Origin: JALZEG01 sp046263255
Lineage (GTDB): Bacteria; Actinomycetota; CADDZG01; WHSQ01
DNA length: 55,300 nucleotides
Assembly (NCBI GenBank): GCA_046263255.1
Contig: JBHELD010000035.1
Location: 1 to 55,300 of the forward strand
Direction: 5' to 3'
Position numbers and translations under genes: made by a program. A model generated the notes under the pieces. That model did no database searches and was not told where the DNA came from. It saw nothing but the letters and a program-made list of their open reading frames with translations. Below are positions 7,230 through 15,333 of this stretch, in pieces (position 1 is the stretch's first letter; each line of letters begins with the position of its first letter).

Positions 7230-9239
7230 ATGTCCCTCCAGCGGCGCCTCACGCTCTTCTTCGTGCTGATCGTGATCCTCCCCCTGGTCGCCGCGGGGTA
7301 CGTCGTCCAGCGCGTCGTGATCGGCGAGATCTCGCGCAGGGCCGTCCTCGCGCTCGCTCCGTCGCTCGACGCCGCGGTGGCCGTCTACAACGACCGCGTC
7401 GCCGACATAGAGGACGACGTGCGCACGACCGTCGAGCGAGCGCGGCTCGCGCGCTTGATCGACGACCGCGACGCTGCGGCGGCGGGCCGGTTCCTCGCTC
7501 GCCGGCTCGCGGACTCCGACGAGCTGGACTTCCTGATCCTGCTCGACGGCCGCGGGCGGATCGTCGCCCGCGCGTTCCGGCCCGGCGAGTTCGCTCCGGG
7601 CTTCGAGAGGCCGCGTATGCGCCACGTGCTGGACGCGCGCGGGGGATCGGGCTCCGGCTTCAACCGGACCCGTGCGATACCCGTGAGCGTCCGCGGCGCC
7701 GGCGAGGTCGGCCGGGTCGTCGGCGGGTTCTGGCTCGACCGTTCGATCCTGATCGGCGCCAGCGCCGGGACCGTCGAGCTCTCGCTCGTCTCGGACGGCG
7801 CGGTGATCGCGTCGACCGCCGGCCTCGACGACGTCGTGTCGGTGGACGTGCCGGCTTCGGGGTCCTTCGAGACCGACATCGGGGGTGAGGGGCGCGCGCA
7901 GGCGAGGCGGCTGCCCGGCGACGGGATGTCGCTGGTGGCGTCGACGGCAGACGAGCCGATCCAGGCGCTCTCGGACAGGGTCATCGGGTATATGGCGGCG
8001 CTGCTGCTCCTCGCGCTGGGCGTCGTCACCGGCCTCGCCTACCTGCTTGCCCGCCTGATCACGCAACCGCTCGAGGAGCTGTCGGAGGGCGCGGCGGCGA
8101 TCGCGGAAGGACGCTTCGACCACCGCATCAGGGTCCGCTCGCGCGACGAGGTCGGACAGCTCGCGGAGGCGTTCAACGACATGACCGACACGCTCGGCGA
8201 TACGGTCAGCGCGCTCTCGTCGTCGCGCGACCAGCTGCGGCGCGCGATCCGGCGCGTCGGCGACACGCTGCGGTCAACGCACGACATGAAGCAGATGCTC
8301 TCGTCGGTCCTGAACACGACCGTGGACGCGATCCGCGCCGACGGCGCCGTCCTGTGGATGTTCGGCCCCACGCGCGAGGACCTGTATCCGGCCCGCGGCG
8401 TCAACGTCGACCTCGACTCGCTCGGGCGCGTGAAGGTGGGCGAGGGGGTCGTGGGGCTGGTCGCGGAGAGGTCGGCGAACGTTCTGCTGCCCCAGCACGC
8501 GGGACCGCGGCCGTCCCGGGCGGAGGCGGCGTTTCCGGTGATGATCGCGATCCCGCTGTACAGCCAGGACCGCATCATGGGCGTTATCTCCGTCCACCGC
8601 GAGGACCCGGAGGAGGTCTTCACCGAGGAGGAGTTCGACTACATCGTGTTCCTGGGCGAGCAGGCCGGCGTCGCGGTCGAGAACGTGCTGCTGCACGAGG
8701 AGGCGCAGCGGCTCGCGATCACCGACGGTCTCACCGGCGTCTGGAACCGCAGGTACTTCCTCATGCAGTTCCCGCAGGTCATCGCGGCGGCGCAGCGCTT
8801 CCAGCGCCCGTTCAGCGTGCTCATGCTCGACCTCGACTCGTTCAAGGTGATCAACGACACGCACGGGCACCAGCGCGGCGACGCGATCCTCGTCGAGTTC
8901 GCGAAGCGGGTCGACAGGGTCATCCGCGAGGTCGACATCTTCGCCCGCTACGGCGGCGAGGAGTTCATCTGCCTGCTCTCCGAGACCGACCTGAACGGCG
9001 CTCGGACGACTGCGGAGAAGATCCTCGACGCGGTGCGCTCGGAGCCGTTCGGGGCGCCGGGCGAGCAGCCGCTGACGATCACCGTCTCGATCGGGATCGC
9101 GTCGCACCCGGTCCACGGCGAGACGTACAAGGCGCTCGTGGGGGCCGCGGACCGCGCGCTGTACCAGGCGAAGCAGCAGGGGCGGGACCGCGTCTGCACG
9201 GCGAGCGAGCCGGAGCCGCCGCTCAAGCTCGCGACGTAG
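7230..9239 (+). CDS. Membrane diguanylate cyclase (HAMP-GAF-GGDEF)
   Basis: 669 residues. A first membrane helix (residues 8-28) is followed by an extracytoplasmic sensor region of about 220 residues, a second helix near 255-275, a HAMP linker (ITQPLEELSEGAAAIAEGRF), a coiled region, a GAF-like domain (about 360-490) and a C-terminal GGDEF domain (about 505-660). The active-site loop reads YGGEEF, a functional GGDEF variant, preceded by DLDSFKVINDTHGH; the protein should synthesise c-di-GMP. No clear RxxD inhibitory site is seen upstream of GGEEF. ATG 7230 follows GGGGAAAGG and leads directly into the first helix. The stimulus is unknown. Confidence 0.92.
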   Translation: MSLQRRLTLFFVLIVILPLVAAGYVVQRVVIGEISRRAVLALAPSLDAAVAVYNDRVADIEDDVRTTVERARLARLIDDRDAAAAGRFLARRLADSDELDFLILLDGRGRIVARAFRPGEFAPGFERPRMRHVLDARGGSGSGFNRTRAIPVSVRGAGEVGRVVGGFWLDRSILIGASAGTVELSLVSDGAVIASTAGLDDVVSVDVPASGSFETDIGGEGRAQARRLPGDGMSLVASTADEPIQALSDRVIGYMAALLLLALGVVTGLAYLLARLITQPLEELSEGAAAIAEGRFDHRIRVRSRDEVGQLAEAFNDMTDTLGDTVSALSSSRDQLRRAIRRVGDTLRSTHDMKQMLSSVLNTTVDAIRADGAVLWMFGPTREDLYPARGVNVDLDSLGRVKVGEGVVGLVAERSANVLLPQHAGPRPSRAEAAFPVMIAIPLYSQDRIMGVISVHREDPEEVFTEEEFDYIVFLGEQAGVAVENVLLHEEAQRLAITDGLTGVWNRRYFLMQFPQVIAAAQRFQRPFSVLMLDLDSFKVINDTHGHQRGDAILVEFAKRVDRVIREVDIFARYGGEEFICLLSETDLNGARTTAEKILDAVRSEPFGAPGEQPLTITVSIGIASHPVHGETYKALVGAADRALYQAKQQGRDRVCTASEPEPPLKLAT

Positions 9240-9277
9240 TCAGGCTAGCCATCCGCCGCCGCAGGCGACGACGGGCG

Positions 9278-9730
9278 CTAGCCGTATACCTGGAAGACGA
9301 TCTCGCGCGGCTTCGGCTCGTCCAGCTCCACCAGCAACAGCCGTTGCCACGTTCCCAGCAGCAGCTTCCCGCCGGCGATCGGGATCGTCTGCGACGTCCC
9401 GCCCATCAGCATCTGCGCGACGTGCGCGTGGCCGTTCGCCCTCTCGCCGTCCTGGAGATTCTGATTCCGGATCGTAAGGTCGTCGTGGGCGTAGTAGATC
9501 GACGGCGGGAAGAGGTGGTCGAGGCGCACCCGGAGGTCCTCCTGAACGCCGTCCTCTAGCTCGTTGATCAGCAGGGCGCACGTCGTGTGCCGCGCGAACG
9601 CGATCGCGAAGCCCTCCTCGACGCCGTGGGCCGCGACGGCGCGCTCCAGCTCCGGCGTCACGTCCACGAAGCCGAGGCGGTGCGGCGCCTCGACGGTCAC
9701 GAGCGCGGTCTTCGTGGTCAGTAGCTGCAT
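9278..9730 (-). CDS. yjbQ: YjbQ family protein (UPF0047)
   Basis: 150 residues, the usual length. Family landmarks are the His-rich strand ARHTTCALLINE, the segment LDHLFPPSIYYAHDD, then NGHAHVAQMLMGGTSQTIPI and the C-terminal GTWQRLLLVELDEPKPREIVF. Members can show weak thiamine-phosphate synthase activity, and their main role is unsettled. ATG 9730 is the natural start and lies inside the last codons of the DUF4153 gene (13-bp overlap), so it is the last gene of a four-gene minus-strand operon with the two-component system. Confidence 0.88.
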   Translation of the reverse strand: MQLLTTKTALVTVEAPHRLGFVDVTPELERAVAAHGVEEGFAIAFARHTTCALLINELEDGVQEDLRVRLDHLFPPSIYYAHDDLTIRNQNLQDGERANGHAHVAQMLMGGTSQTIPIAGGKLLLGTWQRLLLVELDEPKPREIVFQVYG

Positions 9731-11145
9731 CCCGGCACCTCCGTGGCGGTCATCTCCAGCGCGCGTTCGCGGGAGAGGTTCAACGACGTCCACGCTCCCG
9801 TCGCGCGCTCCGTCCGTTCGACGATCGTGCCGACGACGCACGCCCCTATCTCCCGCGGGAGCTCCAGAAGGGGGGGCAGCCCGTCCGCGCTCAGCGTAGC
9901 GAGGTAGCTGCGATCGATCTCACCGGTCGCGCGCCACCGCTCGACGCCGCTGCGCGCGATCCTCGCTTCGGGGTTCGAGGCGTTGAACGCGACCAGCGCC
10001 GCGATCGTGAAGGCGAGGACGGCGCGCGGGAGCCAGGATCCCCGCCCCACGGCGCCGGCGAGCATCACGAGGCCGAAGATCCCCGCGAGCCACAGGTCGA
10101 CCGCGTAAACCGAGACGCGGATGCGGGTCAGGCCGTACGCCGCCTCGTAGAGCTCCATGCGGCGCAACGCCGAAGCGAGCACGACGAGCGTGAGCAGGCA
10201 CAGGACGCCGAGCAGACCCTTCAGCAGACGCTGCCGCGGCGACTCCCGCAGGACCCTGACGGAGACCGCGACGACGCCGAGCACCAGCACGGCGATCCAG
10301 ACGAGCTGGAAGAAGCCCGACCGCGCGTACTCCGCGTACGTCAGGCCGCTCGTCTCGAGGACGTGGCGGTGGCCGCCGAACAGGACCGTGATCTGCACCA
10401 GCACGAAGGCCGCGAACAAGGCGTCGAGCAGCCCGAGCGGGAGCGCCCACTCGATCGTGGAGATCTCCCGCCGCGGGGGACGTTCCCACACTCCGGCGAA
10501 CGCGGGCGAGAGGGGCTCCGTCCGGGCACGTCCGGCGAGGACCAAGCCGCCCGCGCCGGCGAGCACCAGGAGGCCGACGATCACCCTCGCCGGCAGCAGC
10601 TCTGCGCCGAGGTCGGGGAGCAGCACGTCCCCGGCGATGCGCGCGAACGCCGCGTCCGCGCTGGTGAACAGCGCACCGAAAGTGAGCAGGAGCAGCGCCG
10701 ACAGCATCGCGGCCCGCGCCGCCGCGCCTGCGTCGACGCCCGTGTCGCGGCGCGGCAGGGCACGCGCGAGGGCGGCCGGGACGCGGAGGGATCTCCCCGC
10801 CACGCGGAAAGGGGCTCCCAGGACCGCGGCCCAGCTCCCGGCGCCGGTGACCGCGACCGCCGAGCAGCCCGCCGCGGCCGCGACGTCCACGAGCATCAGC
10901 CACGGCGCGTCGAGGAACGCGGGCATCGTGAGGAGCAGCAGCGCGGCGGCGGCGAATCCGCCGGAGTCGAGGTCCAGCCGGCGCGGACGCGCGGCCGCGA
11001 CGGCGGCGGCGACCGCGAGTCCGGTCAGGAGCATCCCTATTCCGGGCGGCCCCGACGGGACGACCGCCGCGGCGACGGCCGCGGCGGCAAGGATCCCCGT
11101 CCATACCCGGAGCCCGGGCGGCCCTTCGAGACGGTCGACGCTCAC
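9718..11145 (-). CDS. DUF4153/DUF4173 polytopic membrane protein
   Basis: 475 residues, about ten or more hydrophobic segments, and the family core L-T-Y-A-E-Y-A-R-S-G-F-F-Q-L around residue 270 followed by LRRMELYEAAYGLTRIRV. Function is unknown. GTG 11145 overlaps the histidine kinase stop (GTGA), placing it directly downstream of the sensor kinase. That makes it either a target of the signalling system or a membrane partner in sensing. Confidence 0.82.
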   Translation of the reverse strand: MSVDRLEGPPGLRVWTGILAAAAVAAAVVPSGPPGIGMLLTGLAVAAAVAAARPRRLDLDSGGFAAAALLLLTMPAFLDAPWLMLVDVAAAAGCSAVAVTGAGSWAAVLGAPFRVAGRSLRVPAALARALPRRDTGVDAGAAARAAMLSALLLLTFGALFTSADAAFARIAGDVLLPDLGAELLPARVIVGLLVLAGAGGLVLAGRARTEPLSPAFAGVWERPPRREISTIEWALPLGLLDALFAAFVLVQITVLFGGHRHVLETSGLTYAEYARSGFFQLVWIAVLVLGVVAVSVRVLRESPRQRLLKGLLGVLCLLTLVVLASALRRMELYEAAYGLTRIRVSVYAVDLWLAGIFGLVMLAGAVGRGSWLPRAVLAFTIAALVAFNASNPEARIARSGVERWRATGEIDRSYLATLSADGLPPLLELPREIGACVVGTIVERTERATGAWTSLNLSRERALEMTATEVPGCSY

Positions 11146-12155
11146 GCGGCGGCCCCCGGGAGCGACACGATCATCCTGCAGCCGCGCGGCCGGTTCGGCT
11201 CGACGGCGATCCTCCCGCCGTGCAGGTCGACGATCCACTTCGCGATGGAGAGCCCGAGCCCGGTGCCGCCCGCGGCCGACGAGCGCGCGGCGTCCGACCG
11301 GTAGAAGCGCTCGAAGACCCGCGCCGCGTCCTGCTCCGGAATCCCCGGGCCCTCGTCGGCGACCTCGATCGTGACGCCCGTCCGGTCCGAGCGCGCCGCG
11401 ACCACGACGCGGCCGTGCGGCGGCGAGTGCCGGATCGCGTTGTCGAGCAGGTTCGCGATCACCTGGTGGACGCGCTCGGGGTCCCCGACGGCCGCGAGCC
11501 CGTCCGGCTCGACCGCGACGTCGAGAGCGACCTCCTTCGACGTCGCCTGCGCGTTCACGCGCGACTCGTGGACGGCCTGGTCGAGGACGTCACGCACGGC
11601 GAAGCGCTCGTGATGCAGCGCGAGGTTGCCCGACTCGAGCTTGGACAGGTCGAGCAGCTGCGAGACGAGCCGCCCGAGTCGCTCGACCTGCGAGAGCATG
11701 GTCCGGAGCGTCTCGGGGTTCGGCTCCTCGACCCCGTCGACCACGTTCTCGAGAACCGCCTGCAGCGCCGTGATCGGCGTCCGGAGCTCGTGCGAGACGT
11801 TCGCGACGAGATCGCGCCGCATCCTGTCGACCTCGCTCAGCTCCTCGGCCATCTTGTTGAACGCGCGCGCGAGGTCGCCGACCTCGTCGCGCGACGACGC
11901 GGTCACGCGCTCGTCGTAGCGGCCGCGAGACATCGCAGTCGCCGCGGCCGCCATCTGCCGCAGCGGCGACGTCATCCCGCGGGCCAGGAGCTGCACCATC
12001 CCCAGCGACAGGGCCGCGGCGGCGACCGCGCACAGGTAGAGCGGAAGTCCCGCGCGGACGCCGACGACGATCGTCGCGACGGTGACGACGACCGCGCTCA
12101 CGATCACGATGCCGAGCTTCGTCTTGATAGACGTGAAGCGGTCGAGGGGCCTCAC
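11142..12155 (-). CDS. Sensor histidine kinase (HAMP-HisKA-HATPase)
   Basis: 337 residues. Two close membrane helices with almost no extracytoplasmic loop (about residues 10-55) lead to HAMP (PLRQMAAAATAMSRGRYDER), then HisKA with the phospho-acceptor His in VANVSHELRTPITALQ, and HATPase_c with N box (LLDNAIRHS), G1 (DEGPGIPE) and G2 (GGTGLGLSIAKWIV). The lack of an external sensor suggests detection of membrane stress or a membrane partner. GTG 12155 overlaps the response-regulator stop. Confidence 0.92.
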   Translation of the reverse strand: MRPLDRFTSIKTKLGIVIVSAVVVTVATIVVGVRAGLPLYLCAVAAAALSLGMVQLLARGMTSPLRQMAAAATAMSRGRYDERVTASSRDEVGDLARAFNKMAEELSEVDRMRRDLVANVSHELRTPITALQAVLENVVDGVEEPNPETLRTMLSQVERLGRLVSQLLDLSKLESGNLALHHERFAVRDVLDQAVHESRVNAQATSKEVALDVAVEPDGLAAVGDPERVHQVIANLLDNAIRHSPPHGRVVVAARSDRTGVTIEVADEGPGIPEQDAARVFERFYRSDAARSSAAGGTGLGLSIAKWIVDLHGGRIAVEPNRPRGCRMIVSLPGAAA

Positions 12156-12832
12156 GCCCGGCCCCCGATCTCCAGCGCGTACCCGACGCCGTGCACGGTG
12201 CGGATGACCTCGCTGCCGAGCTTGCGCCGCAGCGACGCGACGTGCGTGTCGACGGTGCGCCCTCCCGCGGGGTCGTCGTAGCCCCAGATGTCGTTCAGCA
12301 GCTGGTCGCGCGTGAAGACGTAGCCCGGTTTGCCGGCGAACCGCCGGATCAGCTCGAACTCGATGGGCGTCAGGTGCAAGGTCTCGCCGTCGCGTCGTAC
12401 GAGGCGCCTGCCGGTGTCGATCTCGATGTCGCCCGCCCTCAGCGTCGCCGGCTCGGCGGCGGCCGATCGTTCGACGCGCCGCAGCAGGGTCTTGACCCGC
12501 GCGACGAGCTCGCGCGGCGAGAACGGCTTCGTCACGTAGTCGTCGGCGCCGACTCCGAGCCCGACGAGGATGTCGGTCTCGTCGTTGCGAGCGGTCAGCA
12601 TCAGCACCGGTACGTACCGCTCCGCCTGGATGCGCCGGCAGACCTCGAGCCCGTCCATTCCCGGCAGCATCAGGTCCAGGACGACGAGGTCGGGCTCGCC
12701 GGCGCGGAAGGCCTCGATCCCGGTGAGGCCGTCGGGCGCCGTCAGCACGTCGAACCCTTCCTTCTCGAGCCGCGCCGCAACCGCGGACGCGATCGCCTGT
12801 TCGTCTTCGATGACGAGGATGGTCGGAGGCAC
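12152..12832 (-). CDS. OmpR/PhoB-type response regulator
   Basis: 226 residues. A receiver domain (ILVIEDEQAIASAV, phospho-acceptor Asp in LVVLDLMLPGMDG, conserved Lys in DDYVTKPFS) is followed by a winged-helix DNA-binding domain (LTPIEFELIRRFAGKPGYVFTR and GRTVDTHVASLRRKLG). GTG 12832 gives the standard length. It is the first gene of the operon RR, HK, DUF4153, yjbQ and is divergent from galU, with 58 bp between the two starts. Confidence 0.93.
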   Translation of the reverse strand: MPPTILVIEDEQAIASAVAARLEKEGFDVLTAPDGLTGIEAFRAGEPDLVVLDLMLPGMDGLEVCRRIQAERYVPVLMLTARNDETDILVGLGVGADDYVTKPFSPRELVARVKTLLRRVERSAAAEPATLRAGDIEIDTGRRLVRRDGETLHLTPIEFELIRRFAGKPGYVFTRDQLLNDIWGYDDPAGGRTVDTHVASLRRKLGSEVIRTVHGVGYALEIGGRA

Positions 12833-12890
12833 GGTGGTGCCAGTGTAGGAAGATGTTGTCCGGGAGTGCTCGCGACGATATGGAGATCGT

Positions 12891-13772
12891 GTGAGGGTTC
12901 GCAAGGCAGTCATCCCGGCGGCGGGGCTCGGCACGCGGCTGCTCCCGGCCAGCAAGTCCGTGCCGAAGGAGATGATCCCGCTCATCGACCGGCCGGCGAT
13001 CCAGTACGTCGTCGAGGAGTGCGTCCGCGCCGGAATACGCGACGTCCTCGTCGTGACGGGCCGCGGCAAGGCGACGATGGAGGACCATTTCGACCGCTCG
13101 CTCGAGCTCGAGGAGCGCCTCGAGAAGGCCGGGAAGGTCGAGGAGCTGGAGGAGGTGCGGGGCGTCGCCGCGCTGGCGAACGTGCACTACGTCCGGCAGA
13201 AGGGAGCGCTGGGGCTGGGGCATGCGGTCGGGACCGCGCGCGCTCACGTCGGCGACGAGCCGTTCGCCGTGCTGCTACCGGACGAGATCGTCCCGGCCCC
13301 CCGCGGCGACGAGCCCCCGCTTCTGGAGCGGATGGTCGAGAGGCACGAGCACGACGGCGTGAGCGTCGTCGCGGTCCGGCGCGTCCCGCCGGAGCGAGCT
13401 TCCGCTTACGGGATCGTGGCGACTGAAGGCCAACCGGTGGACGACTTCGTGAAGGTCGTCGACCTGGTCGAGAAGCCGGCCCCGGCGGAAGCGCCGTCCG
13501 ACCTGGGCGCCGTGGGACGCTACATCCTCGCGCCCGAGGTGTTCGACGCGATCGACGCGACGGTGCCCGGCGCGGGCGGCGAGATCCAGCTCACGGACGG
13601 CATCCGCGCGCTCGTCGAGTCGCCCGGTGTGTACGCGTACGTCCACCGGGGGCCCATCTACGACGTGGGCAAGAAGCTCGACTATTTGAAGGGGACGATC
13701 CGGCTGGCTCTGCGCCGCGACGACGTGGGGCCGCCGCTGGAGGCGTGGCTGCGCGACGTCCTGGACGCCTAG
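12891..13772 (+). CDS. galU: UTP-glucose-1-phosphate uridylyltransferase
   Basis: 293 residues. The nucleotidyltransferase signature IPAAGLGTRLLPASKSVPKE is at the N terminus, followed by RPAIQYVVEECVRAGI and the usual LPDEIV and GEIQLTDGI segments. It makes UDP-glucose for trehalose, glycogen, glycolipid and envelope sugars. GTG 12891 follows a TGGAG site. Its stop overlaps that of the small DUF4177 gene on the other strand. Confidence 0.95.
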   Translation: MRVRKAVIPAAGLGTRLLPASKSVPKEMIPLIDRPAIQYVVEECVRAGIRDVLVVTGRGKATMEDHFDRSLELEERLEKAGKVEELEEVRGVAALANVHYVRQKGALGLGHAVGTARAHVGDEPFAVLLPDEIVPAPRGDEPPLLERMVERHEHDGVSVVAVRRVPPERASAYGIVATEGQPVDDFVKVVDLVEKPAPAEAPSDLGAVGRYILAPEVFDAIDATVPGAGGEIQLTDGIRALVESPGVYAYVHRGPIYDVGKKLDYLKGTIRLALRRDDVGPPLEAWLRDVLDA

Positions 13773-13924
13773 GAGCTCTTCGGCCGCTTCAGATACGCGG
13801 TCGTCCCGGTCGAGGCGCTCTCGAGGACCTGGACGAGCTCCCAGCCCTCTTCCCCCCACTGGTTCAGGATCTCCTGGAGCGCATGGGAGATGAGGGGCAC
13901 CGTCGCGTACTCCCACTTCTGCAT
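13769..13924 (-). CDS. Small DUF4177-like protein
   Basis: 51 residues starting MQKWEYATVPLISHALQEIL and containing WGEEGWELVQVL, the typical pattern of DUF4177 and related tiny actinobacterial proteins (WEY...LN..G.EGWELV). Function unknown. ATG 13924 is chosen over an in-frame upstream start because the extension is arginine-rich noise. It is divergent from the DUF192 gene and overlaps the galU stop by four bases. Confidence 0.8.
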   Translation of the reverse strand: MQKWEYATVPLISHALQEILNQWGEEGWELVQVLESASTGTTAYLKRPKSS

Positions 13925-14007
13925 ACGTGGTCTCCTCGTTCGGCTCGCTCGCGGTGGCGCAGCGGCTCGCCGGGGCGGCCACCGCACGGCGGCTTAACCT
14001 ACTTCAC

Positions 14008-14364
14008 GTGCAGACGCGGCTCATCGTCGCCGGCACCGGGAATATCGTCGCAGAGCGGGTGCACCGCGCGCGGACGTGGCGCGAGCGGGGGCGAGGGCTG
14101 CTGGGCCGGGAGCCGCTGCGGCCGGCGGAGGCGTTGGTGATCGAGCCCGCTCGTCAGCTCCACACGTTCGGCATGCGCTACGCGATCGACGTCTGCCTCT
14201 GCGACCGTGACTGGCGCGTGCTGCACGTGGTCCCCTCGATGCGCCCCCGGCGGCTGACGAGGTGGGTGCCGCGGTCCCGCTTCGGCGTCGAGATGCCCGC
14301 GGGCTCGATGCCCCCGCTCCGTCCGGGCGATCAGCTGTCGCTCGAGGAGGTCAGCGAGCGGTAG
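14008..14364 (+). CDS. DUF192 family protein
   Basis: 118 residues. The segment A-R-T-W-R-E-R-G-R-G-L-L-G-R, then I-E-P-A-R-Q-L-H-T-F-G-M-R-Y-A-I-D-V and the closing L-R-P-G-D-Q-L are the DUF192 (UPF0127) pattern; many members are exported or sit near pilus genes. GTG 14008 is proposed because homology begins there; the upstream in-frame stretch could add up to 27 residues. The 3' end overlaps the convergent flavin reductase gene by 34 bp. Confidence 0.78.
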   Translation: MQTRLIVAGTGNIVAERVHRARTWRERGRGLLGREPLRPAEALVIEPARQLHTFGMRYAIDVCLCDRDWRVLHVVPSMRPRRLTRWVPRSRFGVEMPAGSMPPLRPGDQLSLEEVSER

Positions 14365-14816
14365 GCGCCGTCGTAATAGACGAGAGGATCGCCGTCCGCG
14401 ACCCACGCCGCGGTGACCTCGCCCAGGACGACGTCGTGGTCGCCGGCCTCGAACGTCTCACGGGTGCTGCACTCGAGCACCGCTATGGCCTCGTCGAGCA
14501 CGGGCGCTCCGTTGTCGCCGGTGCGGTGGGGGACGGTCGCGAACGGCTTCAATCCCGAGCGCGCGAACGCGCGTGACGTCTCCTCCTGGTCGCTGCGGAG
14601 GACGTTCACGGCGAACGTTCCGGTCTGCGCGACGAGAGCGCGCGTGTGCGACGTCTGGTCGAGGCACACGAGGACCAGGGGAGGGTCGAGTGACACCGAG
14701 GCAAACGACGAGGCCGTCATGCCGTGGAGCTCGCCCTCTCCGGCGACGGTGACGATCGTGACCCCCGACGCGAACTTCCTGAGCGCGCTCCGGAACTCGC
14801 CGGCCGTTACCGCCAT
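14331..14816 (-). CDS. Flavin reductase domain protein
   Basis: 161 residues of the flavin_reduct (split beta-barrel) family: FRSALRKFASGVTIVTVAG at the N terminus, HGMTASSFASVSLDPPLVLVCLD (FMN phosphate contact) and the C-terminal LVYYDGAYRSL. Such proteins reduce FMN or FAD with NAD(P)H for a partner monooxygenase. No partner is adjacent, so the physiological role is open. The upstream neighbour at 14818 is one base away. Confidence 0.9.
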   Translation of the reverse strand: MAVTAGEFRSALRKFASGVTIVTVAGEGELHGMTASSFASVSLDPPLVLVCLDQTSHTRALVAQTGTFAVNVLRSDQEETSRAFARSGLKPFATVPHRTGDNGAPVLDEAIAVLECSTRETFEAGDHDVVLGEVTAAWVADGDPLVYYDGAYRSLTSSSDS

Positions 14817-14817
14817 C

Positions 14818-15018
14818 TCAGCGAGGTATTTCGTCGACCCCGGTGTCGAACGTCTCGTAGGGGAGGAACATCCAGTAGCCGGGGCTCTCGCCGAGCCGCT
14901 CCGTCAGGAACCTCAGCGCCTCTACGCGCGGTCCCGCCGACGACCCGGCGACCCGGGCCGCGCCGCGGCGCTCGAGCTCTTCGATCAGGTCCTGCGTCGG
15001 GTGCCCGTCGATCTCCAT
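14818..15018 (-). CDS. Small hypothetical protein
   Basis: 66 residues from ATG 15018, acidic and helical, beginning MEIDGHPTQDLIEELERRGA and ending YWMFLPYETFDTGVDEIPR. No family is recognised. Compact spacing (stop one base before the flavin reductase ATG) and the normal amino-acid make-up support it as a gene. Confidence 0.6.
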   Translation of the reverse strand: MEIDGHPTQDLIEELERRGAARVAGSSAGPRVEALRFLTERLGESPGYWMFLPYETFDTGVDEIPR

Positions 15019-15028
15019 GCCGGGGAGT

Positions 15029-15313
15029 CTAGTCGGGTCCCTTGCCACCGGAACCCCGCGACGGGTACGTCTCGCGCGCCGCCGTGAACACCGCGATCGA
15101 CGCGCACGCGAGGAACACGACGCCCGAGCCGACGACGACCGCGGTAGTCGCCCTGCGCCCGCCGGCGGGGAGGCCGATCCCGATCGACAGGAACAGGACG
15201 ACGACGCCGATCAGCGCCGAGAGCGACATCCCCGAGATCGCAATCGTGTGGAGTGTCGACTGGGGCCGCGGCGGCGCGGGAGGGGGCTCGGCTCTTTCGA
15301 CCCCCAGCGGCAC
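15029..15313 (-). CDS. Small two-helix membrane protein
   Basis: About 94 residues with a proline-rich N-terminal part and two hydrophobic helices (roughly LSALIGVVVLFLSIGIGLP and AVVVGSGVVFLACASIAVF). No family recognised. The start is uncertain: GTG 15313 gives a short spacing to GAGG, and a CTG overlapping the pepA stop is possible. It lies 20 bp downstream of pepA and is probably co-transcribed. Confidence 0.55.
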   Translation of the reverse strand: MPLGVERAEPPPAPPRPQSTLHTIAISGMSLSALIGVVVLFLSIGIGLPAGGRRATTAVVVGSGVVFLACASIAVFTAARETYPSRGSGGKGPD

Positions 15314-15333
15314 TACCTCGGCGTCGTCGTCGT